Shown here piece by piece: positions 25,985 to 35,629 of a stretch of DNA of 64,000 nucleotides (positions within the stretch are counted from its first letter, which is position 1; each line of letters begins with the position of its first letter). The translations under genes were made by a program, and so were the position numbers. The stretch is taken from assembly GCA_030867875.1 (NCBI GenBank), contig JAOWCC010000577.1, positions 1,566,660 to 1,630,659 on the forward strand, read 5' to 3'. This DNA comes from Actinernus sp. WN-2022. Taxonomy: Eukaryota; Cnidaria; Anthozoa; Actiniaria; Actinernidae. Under the pieces are notes generated by a model that did no database searches, was not told where the DNA came from, and saw only the letters and a program-made list of their open reading frames with translations.

Positions 25985-26040
25985 TTGTTGTATTCTCCTG
26001 CTTCATGCATCTAATACAGGTTTAGCACTTAGTTATTCAG
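25985..26040 (+). repeat. Isolated unit of the 57-bp minisatellite
   Basis: TTGTATTCTCCTGCTTCATG and TTTAGCACTTAGTTATT match the array unit at 28034-30530. LINE-containing DNA (26041 to about 28020) separates it from the array, so that insertion landed in an existing repeat. Confidence 0.8.
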
Positions 26041-26282
26041 GGTCCGAAATTGCGCCTTGTTTGGCATCAATGCAACTAAAGTTTGAGTGTTGGCGACCAA
26101 AATTTCAGAGTTAGTCGCCAGCTGGCGATTTACCTAAAGTCTTCACGATGTTTTCACAATGTCCCGAAGTCACACAATGTTTTAAGTAAATTTAGCCAAT
26201 AAAACAAATGTTATTTGTCGCGTGTCGCTTGAAATGTGGCGACCACAATTGGTCTTTTGGCGACTGACACTGACACTTACAT

Positions 26283-27995
26283 CATAATTCGACTGACACT
26301 AATTTGGCTACATTTAGTTTTCAGCCCGTTAAGGAACAATTTGTGCGTAAGCAGCTTAGTAAACTTAAAACGAATAAGGCAATAGGCCTTGATGGAATTA
26401 ATGCACGCCTTCTAAAGGACTCAACTGCTGCTATAGCCCCCGCTTTAACAAAGCTATTCAACCGCTCACTCTCGTCCTCTACTTTTCCCTCAATCTGGAA
26501 GTCAAGCAAAGTGACGGCTCTTTTTAAAGCAGGCGAAAGAAGCGATCCAAGTAACTACAGACCATTACTATTCTGCCAGCCGTCAGTAAGATTCTTGAAA
26601 AAGCCGTGCATACACAGGTCTATGCCTATCTTTTAGATAATAATATGTTAACATCTAGACAATTCGGTTTTAGACCCAAATTCTCTACAGAGATTGCGCT
26701 GACGCATTTCAATGACCAAATACTGGAAAAAATGGACATGGGTTTTGTTACGGGCGCGGTCTTCCTCGATCTGTCGAAAGCTTTCGACACCGTGGATCAT
26801 TCACTTCTACTAAATAAGCTCACTAGTTTGGGCTTTTCGAGTCCCAGTGTGGAGTGGTTTAAATCTTACTTGTCCCAGAGAATGCAAGTTACTTCAGTTA
26901 GTGGTGTCAGCTCATCAGCCAAGCACGTACCCGTTGGTGTCCCACAAAAGCGTATTAGGGCCCCTCCTCTTTATCATCTATATTAATGAACTACCATCTT
27001 GTGTGAGGTGCTGCGATGTCTCTCTTTACGCTGATGACACAGTCATATATTACTCTTCAAACGATGTAAAAGACGTTACAGACAAATTGAACTCGGACCT
27101 GAAGGTTTTTAGCAAATGGTTCAAAGACAATTTATTAACTCTTAACGTAGATAAATGTAAATTTGTAGTTTTTGGTAGTTCGCGTAAGTTAAGTTCCTTT
27201 AGTGGTTTATCGCTAGAGATAAACGGTTACCTCCTAGAACGGAAGGATCTTTTAAATACCTCGGTATACAAATACAACAGAATATGAGCTGGGCTGAACA
27301 TATTGATGCCCTAATCAAGAAAGTTTGTCAGAGGCTTGGAGTACTTCGCCGTGTGAAAACCTTGCTTCCATTAGATGCCCGTATCACACTGTATAATAGC
27401 CTTATTTTACCTTTACTTGACTGCCGATTTAGTATGGGGCGACAAAAACAATGTACTTCTCATGGGCCATTTACAAATTTTACAAAATAATGCTGCCAGA
27501 ACAATCTTAGACCTACCTAGATACTCTTCAGGAACACAAGCTATAGAACAACTACAATGGCAGCCATTAAGTCGTCGCCGTCACAACCATCGCTGTATAG
27601 CTATTTTTAAGTGTTTGAATAACTTCATTAATTTTAACTTTAATCTTAAAAAGAATAATGCACACCATAATTACAATACGCGCCGCAGTGGAGATTTACA
27701 TCTTCCACGCGTCCTCACAAATTGGGGAAAGCAGCGCTTTACGTTCCAAGCAATCGAAGACTGGAACGCATTAGACCTCAATTCGAAGATCGCTGAGAAT
27801 TTGATCGCTTTTAAACGTTTTTTAAAGTAATAGCACTATTGTCTAACATTAGTATTCTTAGCATTGTAGCTCTAGTTCTTAACCTTTTATAACCTTTTTG
27901 TCTTCATTGTTACTTTTAGTTATGCAGGACCTCCCTGAAAATCACAGTACGTGAGGGAGTTTTTTCCTGTAGAAATATTGTTGTTATTGTTATTA
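26283..27995 (+). pseudogene. CR1/L2-like LINE reverse transcriptase, frameshifted
   Basis: Overlapping frames give finger and palm motifs: KTNKAIGLDGINARLLK, then FGFRPKFSTEIAL, FLDLSKAFDTVDHSLL, then GPLLFIIYINELPS and SLYADDTVIYY (YADD box near 27031). The thumb and C-terminal region (LQILQNNAARTILDL...YNTRRSGDLHLP) ends with a stop at about 27830. At least three frameshifts (near 26570, 26950, 27260 and 27430) break it. A short 3' UTR ends with a TTG/TTA-rich tail. No endonuclease domain; 5' truncated. Confidence 0.9.
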
Positions 27996-28033
27996 TTATT
28001 ACTACATGAAAAAGTTAATTTCGGACCCTGTTA

Positions 28034-30530
28034 TTGTATTCTCCTGCTTCATGCATCTATTACAGGGTTAACAGGTTTAGCACTTGGTTATTGTATTCTC
28101 CTGCTTCATGCATCTATTACAGGTTTAACAGGCTTAGCACTTGGTTATTGTATTCTCCTGCTTCATCCATCTATTACAGGGTTAACAGGTTTAGCACTTG
28201 GTTATTGTATTCTCCTGCTTCATGCATCTATTACAGGTTTAACAGGCTTAGCACTTGGTTATTGTATTCTCCTGCTTCATCCATCTATTACAGGGTTAAC
28301 AGGTTTAGCACTTGGTTATTGTATTCTCCTGCTTCATGTATCTATTACAGGTTTAACAGGCTTAGCACTTGGTTATTGTATTCTCCTGCTTCATCCATCT
28401 ATTACAGGGTTAACAGGCTTAGCACTTGGTTATTGTATTCTCCTGCTTCATGCATCTATTACAGGGTTAACAGGCTTAGCACTTGGTTATTGTATTCTCC
28501 TGCTTCGTGCATCTATTACAGGGTTAACAGGTTTAGCACTTGGTTATTGTATTCTCCTGCTTCATGCATCTATTACAGGGTTAACAGGCTTAGCACTTGG
28601 TTATTGTATTCTCCTGCTTCGTGCATCTATTACAGGGTTAACAGGTTTAGCACTTGGTTATTGTATTCTCCTGCTTCATGCATCTATTACAGGGTTAACA
28701 GGTTTAGCACTTGGTTATTGTATTCTCCTGCTTCATGCATCTATTACAGGGTTAACAGGCTTAGCACTTGGTTATTGTATTCTCCTGCTTCGTGCATCTA
28801 TTACAGGGTTAACAGGTTTAGCACTTGGTTATTGTATTCTCCTGCTTCGTGCATCTATTACAGGGTTAACAGGTTTAGCACTTGGTTATTGTATTCTCCT
28901 GCTTCATGTATCATAGGTTTAGAACGTGGTTATTGTATTCTCCTGCTTCGTGCATCTATTACAGGGTTAACAGGTTTAGCACTTGGTTATTGTATTCTCC
29001 TGCTTCATGCATCTATTACAGGGTTAACAGGCTTAGCACTTGGTTATTGTATTCTCCTGCTTCGTGCATCTATTACAGGGTTAACAGGTTTAGCACTTGG
29101 TTATTGTATTCTCCTGCTTCGTGCATCTATTACAGGGTTAACAGGTTTAGCACTTGGTTATTGTATTCTCCTGCTTCATGTATCTATTATAGGTTTAGCA
29201 CGTGGTTATTGTATTCTCCTGCTTCGTGCATCTATTACAGGGTTAACAGGTTTAGCACTTGGTTATTGTATTCTCCTGCTTCGTGCATCTATTACAGGGT
29301 TAACAGGTTTAGCACTTGGTTATTGTATTCTCCTGCTTCATGCATCTATTACAGGGTTAACAGGCTTAGCACTTGGTTATTGTATTCTCCTGCTTCGTGC
29401 ATCTATTACAGGGTTAACAGGCTTAGCACTTGGTTATTGTATTCTCCTGCTTCGTGCATCTATTACAGGGTTAACAGGCTTAGCACTTGGTTATTGTATT
29501 CTCCTGCTTCGTGCATCTATTACAGGGTTAACAGGTTTAGCACTTGGTTATTGTATTCTCCTGCTTCATGCATCTATTACAGGGTTAACAGGCTTAGCAC
29601 TTGGTTATTGTATTCTCCTGCTTCGTGCATCTATTACAGGGTTAACAGGTTTAGCACTTGGTTATTGTATTCTCCTGCTTCATGCATCTATTACAGGGTT
29701 AACAGGTTTAGCACTTGGTTATTGTATTCTCCTGCTTCATGCATCTATTACAGGGTTAACAGGCTTAGCACTTGGTTATTGTATTCTCCTGCTTCGTGCA
29801 TCTATTACAGGGTTAACAGGTTTAGCACTTGGTTATTGTATTCTCCTGCTTCGTGCATCTATTACAGGGTTAACAGGTTTAGCACTTGGTTATTGTATTC
29901 TCCTGCTTCATGTATCTATTATAGGTTTAGAACGTGGTTATTGTATTCTCCTGCTTCGTGCATCTATTACAGGGTTAACAGGTTTAGCACTTGGTTATTG
30001 TATTCTCCTGCTTCATGTATCATAGGTTTAGAACGTGGTTATTGTATTCTCCTGCTTCGTGCATCTATTACAGGGTTAACAAGTTTAGCACTTGGTTATT
30101 GTATTCTCCTGCTTCATGCATCTATTACAGGTTTAACAGGCTTAGCACTTGGTTATTGTATTCTCCTGCTTCATGTATCTATTACAGGTTTAACAGGCTT
30201 AGCACTTGGTTATTGTATTCTCCTGCTTCATGTATTTATTACAGGTTTAGCACTTGGTTATTGTATTCTCCTGCTTCATGTATCTATTACAGGTTTAGCA
30301 CTTGGTTATTGTATTCTTCTGCTTCATGTATCTATTACAGGGTTAACAGGTTTAGCATTTGTTTATTGTATTCTCCTGCTTTATGCATCTATTACAGGTT
30401 TAACAGGCTTAGCACTTGGTTATTGTATTCTCCTGCTTCATGTATCTATTACAGGTTTAGCACTTGGTTATTGTATTCTCATGCTAAAAATCTATTACAG
30501 GTTTAATAGGTTTAGCACTTGGCTGATTTC
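28034..30530 (+). repeat. 57-bp minisatellite, about 43 units
   Basis: The consensus unit contains TTGTATTCTCCTGCTTCATG, CATCTATTACAGGGTTAACA and GGTTTAGCACTTGGTTA. Some units are shortened by 8-20 bp (TATTACAGGTTTAGCAC). Since 57 is 19 codons, long open frames arise in all three plus-strand frames; these are artefacts. The array ends 6 bp before the acceptor of the terminal host exon. Confidence 0.97.
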
Positions 30531-30536
30531 TTGCAG

Positions 30537-30614
30537 GAGAATCTGGATACTCTGGGAGATGAGATAACAAGATTGAACGAGCAGCTCTTCATCTACAAAA
30601 AAGGGCGAAGATAA
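30537..30614 (+). CDS. Terminal exon of the same host gene
   Basis: Starts after TTTCTTGCAG and reads 25 codons to TAA at 30612-30614 in phase 0, matching the phase of the exon at 3486-3635. It encodes ENLDTLGDEITRLNEQLF followed by a basic IYKKGRR end; leucines and isoleucines fall on heptad positions, so it continues the coiled coil. The acceptor directly adjoins the 57-bp minisatellite array. If the pairing is right, the last intron is 26.9 kb. Further exons between them cannot be excluded, and no polyadenylation signal near the stop was found (an AATAAA lies near 31203). Confidence 0.65.
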   Translation, partial: ENLDTLGDEITRLNEQLFIYKKGRR

Positions 30615-30686
30615 TCACCCCTGCCTCCCTGGTGGGGTTTCTCTCGATCGGGTAGAGTCATGCAGTTGGTATTCACATCAGGGTCA

Positions 30687-30829
30687 TCCCTTCATGTAGG
30701 ACGACACGAATTGCTACCAAATTGTATTCTATTGTATTGTATTGTGTTGCGTTCTATTGTATTTCTTTTTTTGTATTGAAATTCTATTGTATTTTGGTAG
30801 AAATTCGTGTCGTCCCACATGAAGGGATT
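30687..30829. mobile_element. Small MITE with ATTGTATT-rich core
   Basis: TCCCTTCATGTAGGACGACA... (30687 on) is inverted at the right end, 30793-30829, over about 36 bp; between them are repeats of TTGTATTCTA. No clear target duplication. Confidence 0.75.
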
Positions 30830-30870
30830 GCCCACATCGGAGAGCTAGAGAAAATGACCTGAAAGCATTT

Positions 30871-31087
30871 CTATGGTTAGACTGCGAACAGTCTCTCCTT
30901 TTCCCTCCATTGATAGTAATTTGCGAGCGGAGCGAGCGAACAGAAAATATGGCAGGCGTTCGAGCGGAGAATGGGGACGAGAAAGAGGAGAAGAACGCCT
31001 GCCATATTTTCTCTTCGCTCACTCCGCTCGCAAATTACAATCAATGGAGGGAAAAGGAGGGACTGTTCGCAGTCTATTCTATGGTTA
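30871..31087. mobile_element. 199-bp foldback element with 9-bp target duplication
   Basis: CTATGGTTA at 30871-30879 and 31079-31087 flanks 30880-31078, whose arms of about 90 bp (GACTGCGAACAGTC...; GGCAGGCGTTC near the centre) are inverted copies. MULE-like. ORFs on both strands are foldback artefacts. Confidence 0.85.
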
Positions 31088-34000
31088 CTCCAATCTTCAT
31101 TTCCAAATCTCCGGCTTAAAGTGCATATAAGCTCTGGCCAGTTATACTTTTTTTTTGACAGCTTAGACCTTAAAAAGTAGGGAAAATATTCCGAAATTTT
31201 TAAATAAAAATGTTTTCATTATTTTTTAGTGAAAAAACTTCCAAATGTAGAATAAATTCCGCGCACGTTCGGGGACTGGGACGAGAATAAAACGTGACGT
31301 CATCAACATAACTCTTCTCTTCGCGGATATAAAGCGTTGGCTTATTTGCAAAATAATTGATAACCTAGAAAGATGATAATATCGCGCTCTGTTGATGACG
31401 TCAACTTAGACCCAGTGCCAATTTTGTAAAGCGCTCGTGCGCTTGATTTTCGTCCACAGGCAACCCAAGACACGTTTTTGAGTAACTTTGAACGGCCAAT
31501 ACACCATAACAAATCAATCAAATCAACTTTTTATTTCGGAATCATTTGTCTATGTCCTCTAGTCTCTTCGTAAGAAATATAATTAGCCTAGGCTTATATG
31601 CACTTTAAACTAAAGGGGTGTACTGTTAATCGAACTGAGCCTTAAAGTTTCTTTAAAACAAAACTACAAAAATAACCCCGTGAGATAGAATACCATGTGA
31701 ACGTCCTGATATGCGTGTTCGATAGAGGATGGCAAAGATGACAAAAGCTTATTCTAGAAACTTGATTTCGGTTACAGTGAACTGATTTCAAGTTACTCTA
31801 CACAGTATTACAGTATTTTTCATCCACTCGAATCTTTGCCATCCTTCTCATATTTTCTCCAGTATACCTGGAAAGCATATTCTACTAATATGAGTAGTTA
31901 TTTTTGTCTTTGGTAATGAAAAAGTTTATTATTTAGGGGTTACAGGACGGGAAGACAATTTTATTTATCAGTTTAGAGTAACATAACAGTGAAACTAGCA
32001 AACCTGTTGCCCTTCTTACACGAAGACAAAAGTATATCATAAACTTGAAATATTCTAGACTTTAAAGTAAAAGGCTAATATGACTGTTAGACGACTCTAG
32101 TTCATGGTTTAAGTCCCATCACTTGTAACTATAACTGTGACAGTACTACAGGTTATTTCGTATTTATGACAGTAGGACATTTTCACTGGTAGGATTAGAA
32201 AGATATGTGTAGCTTCAATGATGTAACCGCGGCAAAACGTTATCATCCGCTGCCCGATAGGAACGAAGGCTTTTCGGTTCAATACAAACGTGTTTGGTAA
32301 ATAATTTTATAACTTAGTAAATTCACAGCGAATCACAAATTAAGAAAACCGATCGTTTGTTATGTCGCGGGGGCGTTGTTTCAGAGGGGGGTAAAAATTG
32401 AAAAACGGGAAAACGAAGCACGGGGACTTCAGTTTTGAGAAAGGTGTCTACAGCTGGGTAGATTTAAATGTTTAAGAAGGAAGAGAAATCGAAATAGGAG
32501 ATGAATTTTCTTATGCAGTGAAATAATGTCAAGAACTTCGAAACAGTAAAAACACAGGAAACAAAACATTGAGAACAAATTGCTGAAATTGTAACCTAGC
32601 AATAGTTCGGATGTGTGGGACTGGTGCTTAATTTGTTTTCTCAATGGGATGGTGGTGGTAAACATTGCTATATCTCATGTCAGGGAGGTTGGTTTTAAAA
32701 ATCAGTTGTTGTTGTTGTGTTTGGGGGTGGGGAGGGGATCGGTCCCTAAAGTAGATTGCTACGTACCTAAGATAGAAACGAGGGTGCTTGCCTTTCTTTT
32801 CTTTCAGTTTGGGCGGGAAACTGGCGGGACGCGTGCGCGCTGGGCTCATCAAAAGCGCATGCGCGTGACGTTTTGCTGCGGTTTGCAGCGAGTTCGCGCT
32901 GTCTTTTGAAGCCGAAGTCATTGGATCGCGTAGCTGTGCAATCCCACCCGGGATAATGGCCATACTGGTTCGTGAACGTTCTGCACCTTGGCAAGAAAAT
33001 GTTTCCTACTAGTGAATGTACACAGCAAAAGAAAACGATACAAGCTTTAGTCCCTGCTAAGCTCATCAAAAATGTTAGCGTAATGTAAAATATATATTAA
33101 GGATAGAATTTTAAAATCAGTAGAAATATTTGGCGACTCGAGCTCTGGTGTACTTGTCTCGAGGGGCCATGTGTCTTTTTAGGTGGGGATTACAGGAGGA
33201 GGGAAAACCGCTGATTGGCTGACTGGTAACGAGGTATAATTCCTCGACGCATTATGTCCGATTAACAAAATAATTACTAGGTGTGTGACGTTATGTAAAA
33301 GAATACAGAGATTTCCAAAATGTGTACTTGGTGAAGTAAGTGCCAAAATGCAAACGCGAAGCCCTCTAAGCAGTATGGGTAACACAAGACAAGAATGCTA
33401 CAACTAAAATTAACGCTAATTGGATAATTATCAATTTGATTAGAAGTATTAATATTAATAAGTATTAGTTATTTCAAATGCATATCAGAGCGGTTCTCAA
33501 ACCAAAACCAAAGTAACGACAGAGCCAATCACAGGAGCAAGTAAAAACTCAGTGAGCGAGTCACGAACTGAAGTCATACAAAACAAGCATCCACGATTGA
33601 GTTTACTTTTCTTCCTGTTGTTTGGGTTTAGTTTACAACTTTGGCTGAAATAACAGGACTTCGTGTTGGCATTGTCTCTGATTGGTAGAATAAGCACAAA
33701 GCATTTTTTTCACAGTCAATGGAAAAGCTAAACTAACGCAAACCCAAAGCAATCACCGAATTACTTTCAGTTACTCGAGAGCCAGTCAAGGTCTCTAACG
33801 ACAGTCAGTTTTACTTTACCATGATTCATTTCGTGCATCGCGTTTTGCATTTCGGCTTCTTTTCATCCACGTGTTTTATTGTACAATACAATACTTTATT
33901 TACCCACGTGTCAACTAGGAGCTGGATAACTCGTTAAAACTTGAACGTGAAAAGTAGTCTGTAGTATAGTCTGCGTATATACGTTGTCTTTTTTTTAATA

Positions 34001-34570
34001 ACTTAGTATCAGCCACAATTTAATATTTAGTCTTTACTTAGAAATATGGATGAGTTGAAATTGTACGATATTTATAAATAATTATTATTATTAGAGACTT
34101 GTGTACAGGGCGAGGGGCAGCGCTGCATAGCTGGATTAATAATAAATGGTTTTATTTCATTTGTCTTGTGATATTATCATTTTAATACCAGTGATTCTAG
34201 ATTATTTCGACTAAATGTAGTCAGGCTCGTAGCCAGACCAATTTTTTAATCGAGACATTTTTCCTTATTACATGAAACGTTCGCGACATCTTAATTTCGC
34301 GATTTTGGGATGACGATATTTCGTGCCACTATTTTCGCGATGTCGTGAATTCGTAGAAAAAAATTGTAGAAACTGACCAGATGGGAGTCGCATTTTTGAA
34401 CGACTTTCTGAAAATCGCGAAATTAAAGTGTCACGAAAACTGCAACGAGGTGGCAGTATAGTAAGTCTAGTAGGACTTTTACCACTTGCAGCGCGCCAAA
34501 TTTACCTGGCTTATGACGTAGTAAGATTTACCCAATCACAAAGCGTCAATTTTTCAGGCATTGTATGTTG
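31088..34570. other. No gene recognised
   Basis: Mostly AT-rich DNA between the host exon and the Polinton. A GC/CpG-richer stretch at about 32810-32910 (GGGCGGGAAACTGGCGGGAC, GCATGCGCGTGACG) could be a promoter, but no adjoining exon is apparent; overlapping ORFs there on both strands are not convincing. An AATAATAAATGG-containing tail near 34135 may be a retroelement 3' end. Confidence 0.5.
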
Positions 34571-34575
34571 ACGTG
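34571..34575. repeat. Left target-site duplication of the Polinton (ACGTG)
   Basis: ACGTG lies directly outside the left terminal repeat, and the same five bases lie directly outside the right one at 51181-51185. Polinton duplications are typically 6 bp; here the sixth base does not match in either register. Confidence 0.75.
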
Positions 34576-34899
34576 AGTAGTATATACAATGGGGGTTCTG
34601 GCGCACATCCTTATTTAAGCCTTTTTTCTCCCATCGTATATCCCTACTCCCACGAAAAATCGTTGAAAATTTGTTCCTTATATAAGCCCCCATTAGTCCC
34701 CCAGGAAGAACTATACGCCGCTTGCTTTAAACCGCTTTTCTACACCGCTCGCGGCCGTCGAAGTCTTGCGGCACTGCTTTAAACCGCTTTGATAGTCGAA
34801 AATCGTCGGAAAAAATGTGCCTTATATAAGCCCCATTTATTCCCCAGTAAGAACCATCGCCAACCACATTTAATTAATGCAACCATTAATAAATCCCAA
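34576..34899 (+). repeat. Left terminal inverted repeat of the Polinton (324 bp)
   Basis: It matches the reverse complement of 50861-51180 along its whole length by eye; the only clear difference is four extra bases (TAAT) near 34872. It contains two copies of a module made of CCTTATATAAGCCCC followed by a C-rich stretch and AGTAAGAACC/AGGAAGAACT (near 34676 and 34820), and two copies of the string AAACCGCTTT. The start motif ACAATGGGGGTTCTGG recurs just inside the element near 34905. Homology stops after AAATCCCAA. Confidence 0.95.
34676..34850 (+). promoter_or_regulatory. Putative inward promoter modules in the left TIR
   Basis: Two copies of a TATA-like string (TTATATAAG) followed by CCCC(C)ATT and then C-rich and GAAC-rich bases lie 150-300 bp upstream of the first ORF with an ATG start. 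The same modules occur in the right TIR pointing into the element at the ankyrin gene, and a degenerate copy precedes the broken Cys-rich copy at about 49937-49978. Promoter function is inferred from repetition and position only. Confidence 0.4.
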
Positions 34900-34977
34900 G
34901 CCATACAATGGGGGTTCTGGGCCACCATTAATAAATCCCTATTAGAGAAATGTTACCATTATGTTACCAGCCATAAG

Positions 34978-35601
34978 ATGCGAGGACACAATCAGTGCCG
35001 ATGGTTAATGGTTGGCAGGAGAACTATTTGTGGTAAGAGTTGTTTATTTGAGTGTTGTAAGCAACATCGAAACCAGATCAGAAAAGGATCGTTTGAGCCA
35101 TACCCCTGCCGTTCGTGTGGAGTTGGGACTAAATCAGAGACACGACTTTGTCGCTCATGTAGTAATGCAACCGAACAGATGAACCTGATGTGTAAAGGTA
35201 AGAAGGCTAGAACGGATTTCAACGCTGTATTGACTGAACTTGCTACGAAGAATTTACCTATTTGGGAACTGACGCGTAAATGTTACCATCATGTTACCAG
35301 CCATGAGATGCCAGGACATAATCAGTGCCGATGGTTAATGGTTGGCAGGAGAACTATTTGTGGTAAGAGTTGTTTATTTGAGTGTTGTAAGCAACATCGA
35401 AACCAGATCAGAAAAGGATCGTTTGAGCCATACCCCTGCCGTTCGTGTGGAGTTGGGACTAAATCAGAGACACGACTTTGTCGCCCATGTGGTAATGCAA
35501 CCGAACACATGAACCTGATGCGTATAGGTAGGAGGGCTAGAAAGGATTTCGACGACGTATTGACAGAACTCGTTACAAAGAATTTACCTATTAGAGAATA
35601 G
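34978..35601 (+). CDS. Tandemly duplicated Cys-rich (putative zinc-binding) protein
   Basis: Unknown protein of 207 residues from the first in-frame ATG. The frame stays open further upstream into the TIR but has no ATG there. It consists of two copies of a ~110-residue unit; the DNA period is exactly 330 bp (copies from 34948 and 35278), and the copies are nearly identical. Each unit has the pattern HNQCRW...ICGKSCLFECCKQH followed by PCRSCG...RLCR.C, which looks like two small zinc-binding knuckles. The first half resembles the short C...CGK..C..C..H motif that is frequent in proteins of large DNA viruses; that resemblance is recognition by eye. It lies between the left TIR and the polymerase gene, 28 bp before the latter, so both may be expressed from the TIR. 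A third, broken copy lies near the other end of the element. Role unknown; nucleic-acid binding or regulation is a guess. Confidence 0.75.
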   Translation: MRGHNQCRWLMVGRRTICGKSCLFECCKQHRNQIRKGSFEPYPCRSCGVGTKSETRLCRSCSNATEQMNLMCKGKKARTDFNAVLTELATKNLPIWELTRKCYHHVTSHEMPGHNQCRWLMVGRRTICGKSCLFECCKQHRNQIRKGSFEPYPCRSCGVGTKSETRLCRPCGNATEHMNLMRIGRRARKDFDDVLTELVTKNLPIRE

Positions 35602-35629
35602 ATATACTAATATTATACCCATAGTAAAT

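Noticed and set aside
28034..30567. Very long ORFs (663, 561 and 321 codons) in all plus-strand frames
   Set aside because: The 57-bp unit is a multiple of three and happens to lack stops; the same repeat is open in every plus frame, so these are not proteins.
30729..31180. Overlapping Arg/Ser-rich ORFs
   Set aside because: They fall in a palindromic foldback element with a 9-bp target duplication, which yields mirrored ORFs.
32613..33069. Opposing ORFs of about 100 codons in a GC-richer stretch
   Set aside because: No domain, both strands open, no splice-compatible partner; more likely a CpG-rich noncoding stretch.
34789..34977. N-terminal extension of the Cys-rich protein into the left TIR
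   Set aside because: The frame is open but has no ATG, and the residues read through promoter-like repeats with no similarity to the second unit.
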